A stretch of 64,000 bases of DNA from Clostridium sp. GTDB taxonomy: Bacteria; Bacillota; Clostridia; Oscillospirales; Acutalibacteraceae. Under the pieces are notes generated by a model. It was not told the DNA's origin. It saw nothing but the letters and a program-made list of their open reading frames with translations, and did no database searches. The position numbers were made by a program, and so were the translations under genes. The stretch lies in assembly GCA_031272895.1 (NCBI GenBank), contig JAISSW010000010.1, forward strand, positions 34,038 through 98,037, read 5' to 3'. Positions 14,798 to 23,259 of this stretch are shown here, in pieces (within the stretch, counting starts at the first letter, position 1; each line of letters opens with the position of its first letter).

Positions 14798-17700
14798 TTA
14801 ACGGGACTGCTTTCGCCTTGGCTTTTTAGCTTCTCTCAGCCTGTGCTTGCCGGCGGTGAACCTGTCAAAAACCGCAAGCAAGGCCGGCAGGATAAACAGA
14901 ATCAGCAGCACGGAGCTTAAAACACCCATTGCCAGCGTTCGGCAAATCTGCCCTGAAACCGGGTCGTCGAAGCAGTAGCCCAAGCTGCCCATTGCAAGCA
15001 CCATAAGCAGACCGGAGGTCAATATGGTGTGCATGGAGCCTTCATAAGCCATTGCGATTGATTCCCGAACGCCGTGACTGCGGCGGCTTTCGCGGTAATA
15101 GTTGGTGAAGAGTATGCCGTAGTCAATCGTCGCGCCCATCAATATGGCCTGCACAATCAGCAGCACAAGGTAGTATATACTAAAGCCCTGCAGCCCTATT
15201 ACGGACACGGTAATAAACACGCCGCACTGCACAATCAGCACCAGCACAAGCGGCACAAAAAAGCTGCGGAAGCTAATGAGCACAATCAAGAATATTGCCA
15301 GAGCCGTCAGCACGCTGATTGTAAGCAGCTCACGGTCAAAATCGCCCTCAATCTCAAAGTTCATCGCCGAGGAGCCGATTAGGTAATAGCGCCCCGTCAG
15401 CCCGGTTTTCAGCTTACTCGTCAGCTCGGAGAGGAAGCTTGTTGTTTCGTCTGATTCAAGCGGCAGGGTGGTGGTTAATATCAGCCGCGAGTAATTTTGC
15501 CCGCGCAGCTGCTTTACTCCGTCCTCCAGCTGAGCCTTGTAGCCGCTAATATCCGCCCTCATTTTTTCATCAATTAACCCGGTGAAGCGCGGGTCGTCAA
15601 GCAGACCGCCGGAAAGGCTGTCAAACAGCGCCTGTACGGATAGCGTTGCGTTTGGGTCGCCGTTATAAATGCTCGCGTGGTAAAGGTAAACCAGCTCCGC
15701 CATGGCTTGCTCAAAATCCGTGCCGAAGCCCCGGAGCAGGCTGCCAATCTGCTCCGCCGTCAGGGGAGTTTCAGCAACAACGGTATCAATCAGCCTTGCG
15801 GCGTTTTTTAGCTGAGCCGCGTCGCTTTCGCTGAAGCGGGAGGACATAGACGGGTCTGTCAGCACGCTTGAGGCAACAAAATTAACAAAGTCCTGTGCGC
15901 TGATTTTCCAGCCGCTTGTGTCACCGTGCCGCAGGGTATAAAGCAGGTACAACCCGCGCATATCACTCTTGTCCATACCAAGCAGCGCCGCCATATCCTC
16001 TGAGCTGTAGGAGCTGCCCGAAAGTGTGGCGTTGACAATTTTCCGTGCCGTCAGCAGCTGCTCCAGGTCCTGCGTGCCGCCCATAAGCTCTCCAAGCTGT
16101 TCGCTGCCCGCCGCAAGGGAATCCAGCACGGAGCGCAGCGAAAGCCGCCAAGAGTCGGCGTCAGTTTTTGCCGCGCCGTAGGTATAGAGCATTTTCACCA
16201 AAGACGGCTCCAGCCCAAGCAGGGTCGCCGTTTCGCTATAACCCCGCTTTGCTCCCAGCAGGATTTCGCCCAAGGGGTTGTTCAAAATCAGTGCCGCGGC
16301 GTTTAGCTGCGCCAGCATGGAGGAGTCAATGTATTGCGAAAAGCTTGGGTTGTCAACAATGTCGTTGCGTATTAAAGTCACAAAATCCGGCAGGGATAGC
16401 TCCGGCGGCTCGTATTCGGCATTCTGTGAATAAGCGAACACATACATCAGCCTTGCCATTTCAGCGTCAACACCCAACAGCTCGCCCATTTCCCCGTAGC
16501 CTATTTGCGCCGTGACCCGCTCCTTGTCCGTAAGGACTTTCAGCTGTTCCAGGCGCGCAAGCATTTCGCCGTCAAGCATGGCGGAGTATTCGGCATCTGC
16601 GGCCACCTCGTCCTTCAAAAAGCCCGCAAGGGTAGGCAGGCTCATTTTTACGCTGCCACCGCCGCCGTTTTTTGTGTAGTAATAAAGCAGCAGCTGCTTG
16701 GCCTCACTTTCGTCCATGCCGAAGAATTCAGCAAGCCCCGCCGCGTCAAGCGGGGCGGTAAGGGAGGCCTTGCTGCCAAAGCGGCGGAGCTGCTCCAACT
16801 GTGCCTTAAGCTCTTGACTGATGTAGGCGGAGAAGCTTGGGTTAGGCGCCAGCTCGTCGGCCACAAAGCGGATAAACTCGCCGGCGCTCATCGCCGGGGC
16901 TTCTTCGCCCTTGTGGTAGTAATCATAATAGAGTATGCCAAGCATGGAGGAGTCAAGCTTAAGCTCCAAGCCCATGCTTTTAATAAAGCTTGTCAGCTCC
17001 TCCGGGCTGTATTGCTTGCCGATTGTTGTGGAGTAGCTGATTGCGCTTTTTACCTCCGGCTTTTCCTCAAGCTCGGCGGCAAGAGCCGTAACCTCCGGGT
17101 CGTCAAGGTTGTCGTACAGCAAAACCATTGTGTTTTCCGGAACAAAAACCTCCGCAATGGGGTCGTTCTGTGCGTAGGAATACGCCGTTTTTGTGTGACC
17201 CTGCAAAAACGTTGCGGTAATGAACAACGCAACAAACAGCCCCGCCAGCACCCAACGCAAACGAAAAATGCCGGAGGACAGCTTCTTTGTGGGAATGTGC
17301 AGCTGACGCTTTTTGGTTGACCTTTCCAGCAGCCTTGAAAAAATCAATATCAGCGCGGGCAGGATTGTGAAAACGCAAAGCAGGCTGAAGAATACGCCCT
17401 TTGCCAGCACAATACCCATGTCAAAACCGATTTTGAAGCGCATAAGCAGCAAAATCAGCAGCCCAACAATGGTGGTAAAAGCGCTGCTTAAAATGGAAAC
17501 GAAAGCATTTTTCATCGCGCGCCGCATTGCCAAGGGCTTGTCGTCTGTTTGGCTAAGCTCCTGCCTGTATCGGTTCATCAGAATTATGGAATAATCCATG
17601 GAGAGAACAATCTGCAGCGCCGCCGCCGTGGTGAAGGTAATGTTGGAAATCTCGCCCAAAATAATGTTCGACCCAAAGTTAATAATCACCGCGCAGCCGA

Positions 17701-18259
17701 TTGTAAACAGGAATAAAAACGGCTCCGCCCAAGAGGCGCACATAACCAGCAGTATAACCAGCACAACCAGCACCGCAAGGGCAAGCACCCAGGTGGGTAT
17801 GCCCGGCGGGGTACTGTCGTCATTGCGCAGCACCATGTTGTAGTCTGCGAATTGTGAGCTGATTGCGTTTTCAAGGGCCTTTTCCTCCGCGGAGGCATAG
17901 GCAAAGCTTGTGTGAACCACAAAAAGTGTGTGGTTATCCTTGTTGTAGTCGGCGCTGCCCGCTTCATAATCCACACCGGAGGCGTTCGGAAGAGCGGCAA
18001 GTCCCGCCTTAATCCCCGCAGCTTCCCCGGTGGGCAGGTCGTCGAACATAACGCGGATATTCTGCGTCGTGCCGGTTTCACCGAATTCCTCGTTCATAAG
18101 CTCAAGTCCCGCCCTCATTGAGGAATCGTCCGGCAGGTACTTGGTCATGTCCGAATTTATGCCCACCATCGGGTAAAGCACCGCGCAAACCGCTGTGAAC
18201 ACAAGCATCAGCGCCATTATAATTATTTGGAATGTTTTGAATTTGGATTTGTTTCTCAT
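14798..18259 (-). CDS. MMPL/RND-family exporter with six extracellular tandem repeats
   Basis: A 1153-residue transporter of the hydrophobe/amphiphile RND (MMPL/YdfJ-type) group, which exports lipids, peptides or drugs using the proton gradient. There are two blocks of membrane helices: TM1 (residues about 10-30), TM2-6 (about 155-320), TM7 (about 345), and TM8-12 near the C-terminus. Conserved family segments are MDYSIILMNRYRQEL with AFTTIVGLLILLLMRFKIG in the first half, and ATIDYGILFTNYYRESR in the second. The large second outer loop (about residues 370-950) holds six repeats of about 85 residues. Each has the pattern (L/M)G(M/L)(D/E)xS, YYY-like aromatic, LSxxxF, then DPSFSxxID and QLxxL. 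ATG 18259 follows AAGGGGGGC. It is monocistronic, divergent from the feo operon. Confidence 0.85.
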   Translation of the reverse strand: MRNKSKFKTFQIIIMALMLVFTAVCAVLYPMVGINSDMTKYLPDDSSMRAGLELMNEEFGETGTTQNIRVMFDDLPTGEAAGIKAGLAALPNASGVDYEAGSADYNKDNHTLFVVHTSFAYASAEEKALENAISSQFADYNMVLRNDDSTPPGIPTWVLALAVLVVLVILLVMCASWAEPFLFLFTIGCAVIINFGSNIILGEISNITFTTAAALQIVLSMDYSIILMNRYRQELSQTDDKPLAMRRAMKNAFVSILSSAFTTIVGLLILLLMRFKIGFDMGIVLAKGVFFSLLCVFTILPALILIFSRLLERSTKKRQLHIPTKKLSSGIFRLRWVLAGLFVALFITATFLQGHTKTAYSYAQNDPIAEVFVPENTMVLLYDNLDDPEVTALAAELEEKPEVKSAISYSTTIGKQYSPEELTSFIKSMGLELKLDSSMLGILYYDYYHKGEEAPAMSAGEFIRFVADELAPNPSFSAYISQELKAQLEQLRRFGSKASLTAPLDAAGLAEFFGMDESEAKQLLLYYYTKNGGGGSVKMSLPTLAGFLKDEVAADAEYSAMLDGEMLARLEQLKVLTDKERVTAQIGYGEMGELLGVDAEMARLMYVFAYSQNAEYEPPELSLPDFVTLIRNDIVDNPSFSQYIDSSMLAQLNAAALILNNPLGEILLGAKRGYSETATLLGLEPSLVKMLYTYGAAKTDADSWRLSLRSVLDSLAAGSEQLGELMGGTQDLEQLLTARKIVNATLSGSSYSSEDMAALLGMDKSDMRGLYLLYTLRHGDTSGWKISAQDFVNFVASSVLTDPSMSSRFSESDAAQLKNAARLIDTVVAETPLTAEQIGSLLRGFGTDFEQAMAELVYLYHASIYNGDPNATLSVQALFDSLSGGLLDDPRFTGLIDEKMRADISGYKAQLEDGVKQLRGQNYSRLILTTTLPLESDETTSFLSELTSKLKTGLTGRYYLIGSSAMNFEIEGDFDRELLTISVLTALAIFLIVLISFRSFFVPLVLVLIVQCGVFITVSVIGLQGFSIYYLVLLIVQAILMGATIDYGILFTNYYRESRRSHGVRESIAMAYEGSMHTILTSGLLMVLAMGSLGYCFDDPVSGQICRTLAMGVLSSVLLILFILPALLAVFDRFTAGKHRLREAKKPRRKQSR

Positions 18260-18303
18260 GGCAAAAAGCCCCCCTTGCCGCTAAATTTTTCTCATCCACA
18301 AAT

Positions 18304-18332
18304 ATTATAATATATTCGGGGTCAAAAAGCAA
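18304..18332 (-). promoter_or_regulatory. Promoter of the MMPL exporter gene
   Basis: On the minus strand TTGCTT (complement of 18327-18332), a 17-base spacer, then TATAAT (complement of 18304-18309), 45 bases upstream of the ATG. It lies back to back with the feo promoter, only 25 bases away. Confidence 0.7.
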
Positions 18333-18357
18333 CAAAACGGTTTTTCCCAAAAGGCTA

Positions 18358-18386
18358 TTGACAAAAGCTGCGCGGCATGGTATAAT
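18358..18386 (+). promoter_or_regulatory. feo operon promoter
   Basis: TTGACA (18358-18363), a 17-base spacer and TATAAT (18381-18386), a perfect consensus promoter. It is followed at once by the inverted repeat at 18392-18411. Confidence 0.9.
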
Positions 18387-18391
18387 AGCGT

Positions 18392-18411
18392 CGGTTAGGC
18401 AATACTAACCG
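18392..18411. promoter_or_regulatory. Candidate iron-dependent repressor operator over the feo start site
   Basis: A perfect 7-bp inverted repeat CGGTTAG-6-CTAACCG sits right after the -10 box, where a bound repressor would block transcription. Its core TTAG-N6-CTAA resembles DtxR/IdeR-type boxes. The same core recurs ahead of feoB. The link to an iron repressor is inferred from position and gene content. Confidence 0.65.
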
Positions 18412-18464
18412 AATTTGCGGAGCTCACAGTCAATAAGCTGTGCCGCTGAACAGGACGGGAAAGC

Positions 18465-18677
18465 ATGATGCCCTTGACCATGGCAAAGCTCGGTGAGGAA
18501 AACTCCATAAAAAAGGTGGGGGGCAAAGAGGAAACCCGCAAGTTTTTGGCTACGCTTGGCTTTGTGCCGGGTGCGCACGTCACCGCAATCACAATAACAA
18601 GCGGCAACGTAATAGTCAGCGTCAAGGAATCGCGCGTAGCCGTTAGCCGCGAGATGGCGGCAAAAATCATGGTCTGA
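18465..18677 (+). CDS. feoA: FeoA-like small protein (first copy)
   Basis: A 70-residue protein with an SH3-like FeoA fold: MAKLGEENSIKKVGG, LATLGFVPGAHVTAI and a closing VAVSREMAAKIMV. FeoA associates with the ferrous iron channel FeoB and is needed for uptake. The conserved LGFxPG turn is present. The start is ATG 18465 (another ATG at 18468) after a GGACGGGAAAGC site. The 5' leader is about 70 bases. Two FeoA genes in tandem before FeoB is a common clostridial layout. Confidence 0.88.
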   Translation: MMPLTMAKLGEENSIKKVGGKEETRKFLATLGFVPGAHVTAITITSGNVIVSVKESRVAVSREMAAKIMV

Positions 18678-18700
18678 TTACTAAAAGAAAGGGGAAACAC

Positions 18701-18922
18701 ATGACACTTAAGGAAATTAAGCCCGGCAAAACCGTAAAGGTTGCAAGCCTTGGCGGGGCGGGGGCGGTTAAGCGCCGTATTATGGAAATGGGGCTTACCC
18801 GCGGCGTAGAGCTTTATGTCCGCAAGGTTGCGCCCTTGGGCGACCCGATTGAAATAACCGTGCGCGGCTACGAGCTTTCCTTGCGCAAGGCGGACGCGGA
18901 GCTGATTGAAGTGGTAGAATAA
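18701..18922 (+). CDS. feoA: FeoA-like small protein (second copy)
   Basis: A 73-residue FeoA-domain protein: MTLKEIKPGKTVKVASL, then RRIMEMGLTRGVELYV, then PLGDPIEITVRGYELSLRKADAELIEV. The PLGDPIEI(T/K)VRGYxLSLRxxxA segment is the classic FeoA signature, more typical than in the first copy. A strong AAAGGGGA site precedes it. It is 23 bases after the first feoA and 83 bases before feoB. Confidence 0.93.
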   Translation: MTLKEIKPGKTVKVASLGGAGAVKRRIMEMGLTRGVELYVRKVAPLGDPIEITVRGYELSLRKADAELIEVVE

Positions 18923-18973
18923 AAAGGGGCGTTGGCGGCAAGACTTCTGACGTCCTTATTTCGACTCAAAAGA

Positions 18974-18987
18974 TTAGTCACAACTAA
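18974..18987. promoter_or_regulatory. Second TTAG-N6-CTAA palindrome, upstream of feoB
   Basis: TTAGT-CACA-ACTAA is a perfect 5-bp inverted repeat lying 18 bases before the feoB ATG, just ahead of its AAGGAG. It shares the TTAG-N6-CTAA core and spacing of the box at 18392-18411. Confidence 0.5.
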
Positions 18988-19005
18988 CTAAAAAAGGAGA
19001 ACAAC

Positions 19006-21552
19006 ATGGCAATTAAAATAGCCCTTGCGGGCAACCCCAACAGCGGCAAAACCACGCTGTTCAACGCGCTCACAGGCTCAAACCAGTTTGTGGGCAACTG
19101 GCCCGGCGTCACGGTGGAGAAAAAAGAGGGCAAGCTCAAGGGTCACAAGGACGTTACCGTCACGGACCTGCCGGGAATATACTCCCTTTCACCATACACC
19201 TTAGAGGAGGTTGTTGCGCGCAACTACCTGTTGGACGAGCGCCCGGACGTAATCCTTAACATAATCGACGGAACAAACCTTGAGCGCAACCTCTTCCTGA
19301 CGACGCAGCTGACGGAAATGGGCATTCCCGTTGTGCTTGCAATCAACATGATGGACGTGGTGCAAAAAAGCGGCGATAAAATCAACACGCAGGCGCTTTC
19401 CAAGGTTACCGGCTGCCCTGTGGCGGAAATATCCGCCCTTAAGGGGGAGGGGATAAAGAAAGCCGCGGAAATGGCGGTTGAGGCAGGGGAGTGGGCGGCA
19501 AAAATACGCCGCTTCCGTGAGGAAAACGACGGCGGCGAGCCTCCCGAGGGTATGGACGAGCACCACCATGTGCACAGGCTTATGCCAAAGCACAGCTTTT
19601 CCGGCGGGGTGGAGCATACCCTTGCGCACATTGAGGAGCGGGTGCTTCACGATTTGCCGCAGGAGCAGCAGCGCTTTTACGCAATCAAGCTGTTTGAGCG
19701 CGACGAGAACATAATTGAAAAGCTGGGCTTGACGAGTGAGCAGCTTGCGCACATAGAGGACGACATAACCCGCCGAGAGGAGGAAATGGACGACGACAGC
19801 GAAAGCATTATGACCGCCGAGCGCTACACATATATAGACAGCATAATTAAAGATTGCGTAAAAATAAAAAACAAGGGCAAGCTCACTATTTCGGATAAGA
19901 TAGACAAGGTGGTAACCAACCGCTTTTTGGCGCTGCCGATTTTTGCTTTGGTCATGTTCATTGTCTACTATATCTCCGTTACAACCGTGGGCGCGTTTGT
20001 GACCGACTGGACGAACGACGGGTTGTTCGGCGACGGCTTCCATATAACGGGAGGCGCGGCATATGAGCAGGCAGTGGGGGAATATGACGACGCCCGCACG
20101 CAAATAGAGGCTTACCTTGGCGCGGCTGAGGAAAAGGGCATAGACACAAGCGCAATTTCCGCGGCGCTGGAGGCGGAGGAGCCTGACGAGGGCGCGGAAA
20201 AGGAGTTTATTTCCAAGGCGCAGGCGGCGGGCTTGACGGCGCAGGCGGAGCTTTTGGACGAGGACGGAGAGCTTTCGGAAACTGTTGTTGTTGACGCAAA
20301 CAGCTTTGAGAATGCGCTTACCGTTGGTGAGCCGGACCCGGCGGACTACGGCACTTGGGTGCCGGGTGTGCCGGCGCTGATGGAGCGGGGGCTTGACGCC
20401 GTCGGCTGCGCGGACTGGCTTAAGGGGCTGATTTTGGACGGCATAGTCGCCGGGGTGGGCGCTGTGCTTGGCTTTGTGCCGCAGATGTTCATTCTGTTCA
20501 TGTTCCTTGCGTTTTTGGAGGCCTGCGGCTACATGGCGCGCATTGCCTTTATTATGGATAGGATTTTCCGCCGCTTTGGGCTTTCGGGTAAGTCGTTTAT
20601 CCCCATACTCATCGGCACGGGCTGCGGGGTGCCGGGCATAATGGCCTCCCGCACCATTGAGAGCGACCGTGACCGCAAAATGACCATTATGACCACCACC
20701 TTTATTCCCTGCAGCGCGAAGCTGCCCATAATTGCGCTGATTGCCGGCGCCTGCTTCAACAACGCGGGCTGGGTTGCGGCGAGCGCCTATTTTGTGGGCA
20801 TGGCGGCGATAATCTGCTCCGGCATATTGCTTAAAAAGACTAAGCTCTTCAGCGGCGACGTCGCCCCGTTTGTTATGGAGCTGCCCGCCTACCATTGGCC
20901 CACTGTGGGCAATATCCTGCGCAGCATGTGGGAGCGCGGCTGGTCATTCATCAAAAAAGCGGGAACAATTATCCTGCTTGCCACTGTTTTTGTGTGGTTC
21001 CTGTCCTCATTCGGCTGGCAGGACGGCAGCTTTGGCATGGTGGGTATGTCGGAGAGCCTGCTGGCAAGGATAGGCGGCGTAATCGCCCCCATCTTCAACC
21101 CCTTGGGCTGGGGCGATTGGAAATCCGCCGTGGCGGCAATAACGGGGCTTATCGCCAAGGAGAATGTTGTGGGTACCTTCGGCATACTCTATAACCCCGC
21201 CCTCTCGGAGGTTGCGGAGGACGGCGCGGAGATTTGGGGTCTGCTTAAGGCGGCAATGCCCCCCCTTGCGGCGTATTCTTTCCTGCTGTTCAATTTGCTC
21301 TGCGCACCCTGCTTTGCGGCAATGGGAGCTATCAAGCGGGAGATGAACAGCGCAAAGTGGTTCTGGATTGCAATCGGCTACCAATGCCTGTTCGCCTACG
21401 CCGTGGCGCTTTGCGTCTATCAGCTGGGTATGCTAATCGGCGCGGGGAGCTTTGGTGCGGCGACCGTTGCGGCTGTCCTGCTTGTGATTGCCTTTGGCTA
21501 CCTGCTGCTGCGCCGTGAAAGGAAAGCGGGCTTAGGGCGCAAGCACAGTTGA
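19006..21552 (+). CDS. feoB: Ferrous iron transport protein B with an enlarged outer loop
   Basis: FeoB is the G-protein-coupled ferrous iron permease. The cytoplasmic G domain has GNPNSGKTTLF (G1), GVTVEKKEG (G2), DLPG (G3), NMMD (G4) and SALKGEG (G5). A helical spacer leads to the membrane part, where both Gate motifs are seen around GCGVPGIMASRTIE and the later segment AITGLIAKENVVGTFGILY. At 848 residues it is longer than most. About 100 extra residues (about 345-450), rich in Ala, Glu and Asp, are inserted in the loop after the first membrane helix. The start has AAGGAG. It is followed 15 bases later by the Cys-rich partner gene. Confidence 0.95.
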   Translation: MAIKIALAGNPNSGKTTLFNALTGSNQFVGNWPGVTVEKKEGKLKGHKDVTVTDLPGIYSLSPYTLEEVVARNYLLDERPDVILNIIDGTNLERNLFLTTQLTEMGIPVVLAINMMDVVQKSGDKINTQALSKVTGCPVAEISALKGEGIKKAAEMAVEAGEWAAKIRRFREENDGGEPPEGMDEHHHVHRLMPKHSFSGGVEHTLAHIEERVLHDLPQEQQRFYAIKLFERDENIIEKLGLTSEQLAHIEDDITRREEEMDDDSESIMTAERYTYIDSIIKDCVKIKNKGKLTISDKIDKVVTNRFLALPIFALVMFIVYYISVTTVGAFVTDWTNDGLFGDGFHITGGAAYEQAVGEYDDARTQIEAYLGAAEEKGIDTSAISAALEAEEPDEGAEKEFISKAQAAGLTAQAELLDEDGELSETVVVDANSFENALTVGEPDPADYGTWVPGVPALMERGLDAVGCADWLKGLILDGIVAGVGAVLGFVPQMFILFMFLAFLEACGYMARIAFIMDRIFRRFGLSGKSFIPILIGTGCGVPGIMASRTIESDRDRKMTIMTTTFIPCSAKLPIIALIAGACFNNAGWVAASAYFVGMAAIICSGILLKKTKLFSGDVAPFVMELPAYHWPTVGNILRSMWERGWSFIKKAGTIILLATVFVWFLSSFGWQDGSFGMVGMSESLLARIGGVIAPIFNPLGWGDWKSAVAAITGLIAKENVVGTFGILYNPALSEVAEDGAEIWGLLKAAMPPLAAYSFLLFNLLCAPCFAAMGAIKREMNSAKWFWIAIGYQCLFAYAVALCVYQLGMLIGAGSFGAATVAAVLLVIAFGYLLLRRERKAGLGRKHS

Positions 21553-21567
21553 AAGGAAGAGTAGACC

Positions 21568-21753
21568 ATGTTAACATTCCTCAGCGAAAACCTTGGGACG
21601 CTTGCCGTTGGCGCGGCGCTGGCGGCGCTGCTGCTGGCAGTAATTATCAGCTTGGTTAAGAAAAAGAAAAAGGGAGGCTGTGCCTCCTGTGATTGCGGCT
21701 GCGAGGGCTGCACCATGCACTGCGGAGAGGCAGAGAACCCGCCGCAGGAATAA
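21568..21753 (+). CDS. FeoB-associated Cys-rich membrane protein
   Basis: A 61-residue protein with one membrane helix (TLAVGAALAALLLAVIISLV), a run of five Lys, then a Cys-rich tail GGCASCDCGCEGCTMHC with six cysteines. This architecture is that of the FeoB-associated Cys-rich family, which stands in for FeoC in many Firmicutes. It probably binds iron or an iron-sulfur cluster near FeoB. A GGAAGAG site precedes it. It closes the feo operon. Confidence 0.9.
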   Translation: MLTFLSENLGTLAVGAALAALLLAVIISLVKKKKKGGCASCDCGCEGCTMHCGEAENPPQE

Positions 21754-21759
21754 AAAACA

Positions 21760-21793
21760 GGGGCAGGACGCCGTGTCCTGCCCCCGTTTTTTT
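21760..21793. terminator. Terminator of the feo operon
   Basis: GGGGCAGGAC (21760-21769) pairs with GTCCTGCCCC (21775-21784) around a 5-base loop, followed by seven T (21787-21793). The A-rich left side makes it usable for the converging queT gene too. Confidence 0.92.
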
Positions 21794-21802
21794 GTTAATC
21801 AC

Positions 21803-22345
21803 TTAGGCCTGCAGCCTGCTGAACACGCGTGACTTGTTGAGCGCGGCATAAAGCGGCAGACCGCCGCCCACGCAGCAAACCAGCTGACCCAAGCCAACCA
21901 AGGCGGCATTGGTCAAAAAGGCAACAAGGGTATGCTCGTCCGTAAAGAAGAGCGTAATCTCAAAGCCGACTATGACGGCGTTAAAAACCACGGGGAAAAG
22001 CGAGCTGAGCCACGGCAGCCCCTTGAACTTTACGTTGCGGGTAAGGTAGCTGCAAATCGCCGCAAGCAGGGTAGCCGCCGTGCCGAAGAGTATATCCACA
22101 GGTCCGGTCAGCCCCATGGATACGCCAATCCAGTTGGAGAGCAGGCAGCCTACCGTTAAGCCGGGAATGGCGGCGGCCGTCAGCGCGGGGAGAATTGTCA
22201 GCGCCTCGCTGAAGCGGAACTGCACGGCCCCGTACGCTAAGTTGACGCTTGCCGCCGCAATGGTCAGGGCGGTGTAAAGCGCGGCGATGATTGCGGCCTG
22301 CGCAAGGTAGATGAGGGTTTTGCGGGTTTTGTTTTGGGTTTCCAT
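21803..22345 (-). CDS. queT: QueT-type membrane transporter component (queuosine precursor)
   Basis: A 180-residue integral membrane protein of the QueT family (PF06177), the substrate-binding S component of ECF transporters for queuosine precursors such as preQ1. The family's signature is present: AAIIAALYTALTIAAA, YGAVQFRFSEALTILP, AAIPGLTVGCLLSNW, GPVDILFGTAATLLAA. Five to six helices are predicted by eye. The general ECF energy-coupling genes are not in the window. Its start follows GAAGGAG. The leader between it and the upstream SDR gene contains hairpin-forming sequence (see the entry at 22375-22406). Confidence 0.8.
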   Translation of the reverse strand: METQNKTRKTLIYLAQAAIIAALYTALTIAAASVNLAYGAVQFRFSEALTILPALTAAAIPGLTVGCLLSNWIGVSMGLTGPVDILFGTAATLLAAICSYLTRNVKFKGLPWLSSLFPVVFNAVIVGFEITLFFTDEHTLVAFLTNAALVGLGQLVCCVGGGLPLYAALNKSRVFSRLQA

Positions 22346-22374
22346 GTGTTTTCTCCTTCAGTGTTTGTTTTTTA

Positions 22375-22406
22375 TTATTATCCTCCGGGGAAGGTTAGCC
22401 GGGGGA
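22375..22406 (-). promoter_or_regulatory. Hairpin leader of queT; possible preQ1-class element (unproven)
   Basis: Between the SDR stop and queT, the transcript can fold TCCCCCGG against CCGGAGGA (one mismatch), with loop CTAACCTTCC, followed by an A-rich tail and then the GAAGGAG site. QueT genes in related bacteria often carry preQ1 riboswitches of a small hairpin plus A-rich tail form. The match to that consensus is only partial, so this could equally be an ordinary intergenic hairpin. Confidence 0.25.
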
Positions 22407-22420
22407 GAATAAACGTTTAT

Positions 22421-23230
22421 TCAGCCGTAGAGCTTGCCCATGACGTATTCAAAAAAGCGGGCGGGTACAAGCTTGCGCAAAAGCAGTATCACCTTATACA
22501 TTACGCCGCAGGTAATCCTGACGGGAGGGTTGGCGGATTTTGCCAACCGCAGGCAAGCCTTGGCGGGCAGGGCGGGGGAGGCGCCGTTTTCCTCGTCGTG
22601 GGCCATGCGGGCGACCGCGCGCTCACAGGGCTGCAGGTAAGGCGAACCGGGAGGCACAGCCATTCTGCGTGCCTTGGTGAAGCCCGTGGAAGTGTCGCCC
22701 GGCTCGACTAAGGCGGCGCGGATTCCGAATTGGCGGCACTCCATGCGCAGGCTTTCGGTGTAGCTGTCTATGGCGTATTTGCTGGCGCTGTAATGGCTTT
22801 GGTAGGGCAGGGGCAGCCGACCGGCGACGCTGCTCATCATGATTGCAAGACCAAAGCCCTGCTCACGCAGCAGAGGCAGTATGTGCCTGTTGACCCGCAG
22901 CGTGCCGAAGTAGTTAACCTCAAATTGGGCGCGCAGCTCCTCGTCGGGGGTGTCCTCGGCGGCGCCGGCAATGCCAAAGCCCGCGCAGTGCAGGACCACG
23001 CCAATGCCGCCGTTATCCTTAATATACTCCGCGGCGGAGGCAACGCTCTCCTCGTCGGTCACGTCCATGGTTAGGGGGATTATCCCCTTGGCGGAAAAGG
23101 CCGCCTCAGCCGCGCCGCGGCTTGCCGCAAATACCCGCCAGCCGTCGGCGGCAAAAAGCTCCGCGGCTGCCTTGCCGATTCCGCTGCTTGCGCCCGTTAT
23201 AAGTATGCTTTTGCCGTATGGATACCCCAT
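22421..23230 (-). CDS. Short-chain dehydrogenase/reductase (classical SDR)
   Basis: A 269-residue NAD(P)-dependent oxidoreductase. The nucleotide motif is ITGASSGIGKAAAELF. The substrate-binding part has a Ser in MMSSVAGRLP, and the catalytic Tyr-Lys pair is in YSASKYAIDSY. LVEPGDTSTGF is the usual post-catalytic PG motif. The pattern HCAGFGIAG replaces the common NNAG, as in several retinol-dehydrogenase-like bacterial SDRs. The substrate is unknown. A C-terminal extension (VILLRKLVPARFFEYVMGKLYG) may contact the membrane. It is expressed from its own promoter (23304-23332) with a palindrome in the leader. Confidence 0.85.
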   Translation of the reverse strand: MGYPYGKSILITGASSGIGKAAAELFAADGWRVFAASRGAAEAAFSAKGIIPLTMDVTDEESVASAAEYIKDNGGIGVVLHCAGFGIAGAAEDTPDEELRAQFEVNYFGTLRVNRHILPLLREQGFGLAIMMSSVAGRLPLPYQSHYSASKYAIDSYTESLRMECRQFGIRAALVEPGDTSTGFTKARRMAVPPGSPYLQPCERAVARMAHDEENGASPALPAKACLRLAKSANPPVRITCGVMYKVILLLRKLVPARFFEYVMGKLYG

Positions 23231-23259
23231 TGCCGTGCCTCCCCGCTAAAATAAGCCAT

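Noticed and set aside
19201..20895. 564-residue open frame on the minus strand
   Set aside because: It lies wholly antisense to feoB. It is a by-product of GC-rich codon use, with a Lys/Arg/His-rich protein that has no domain and no ribosome site.
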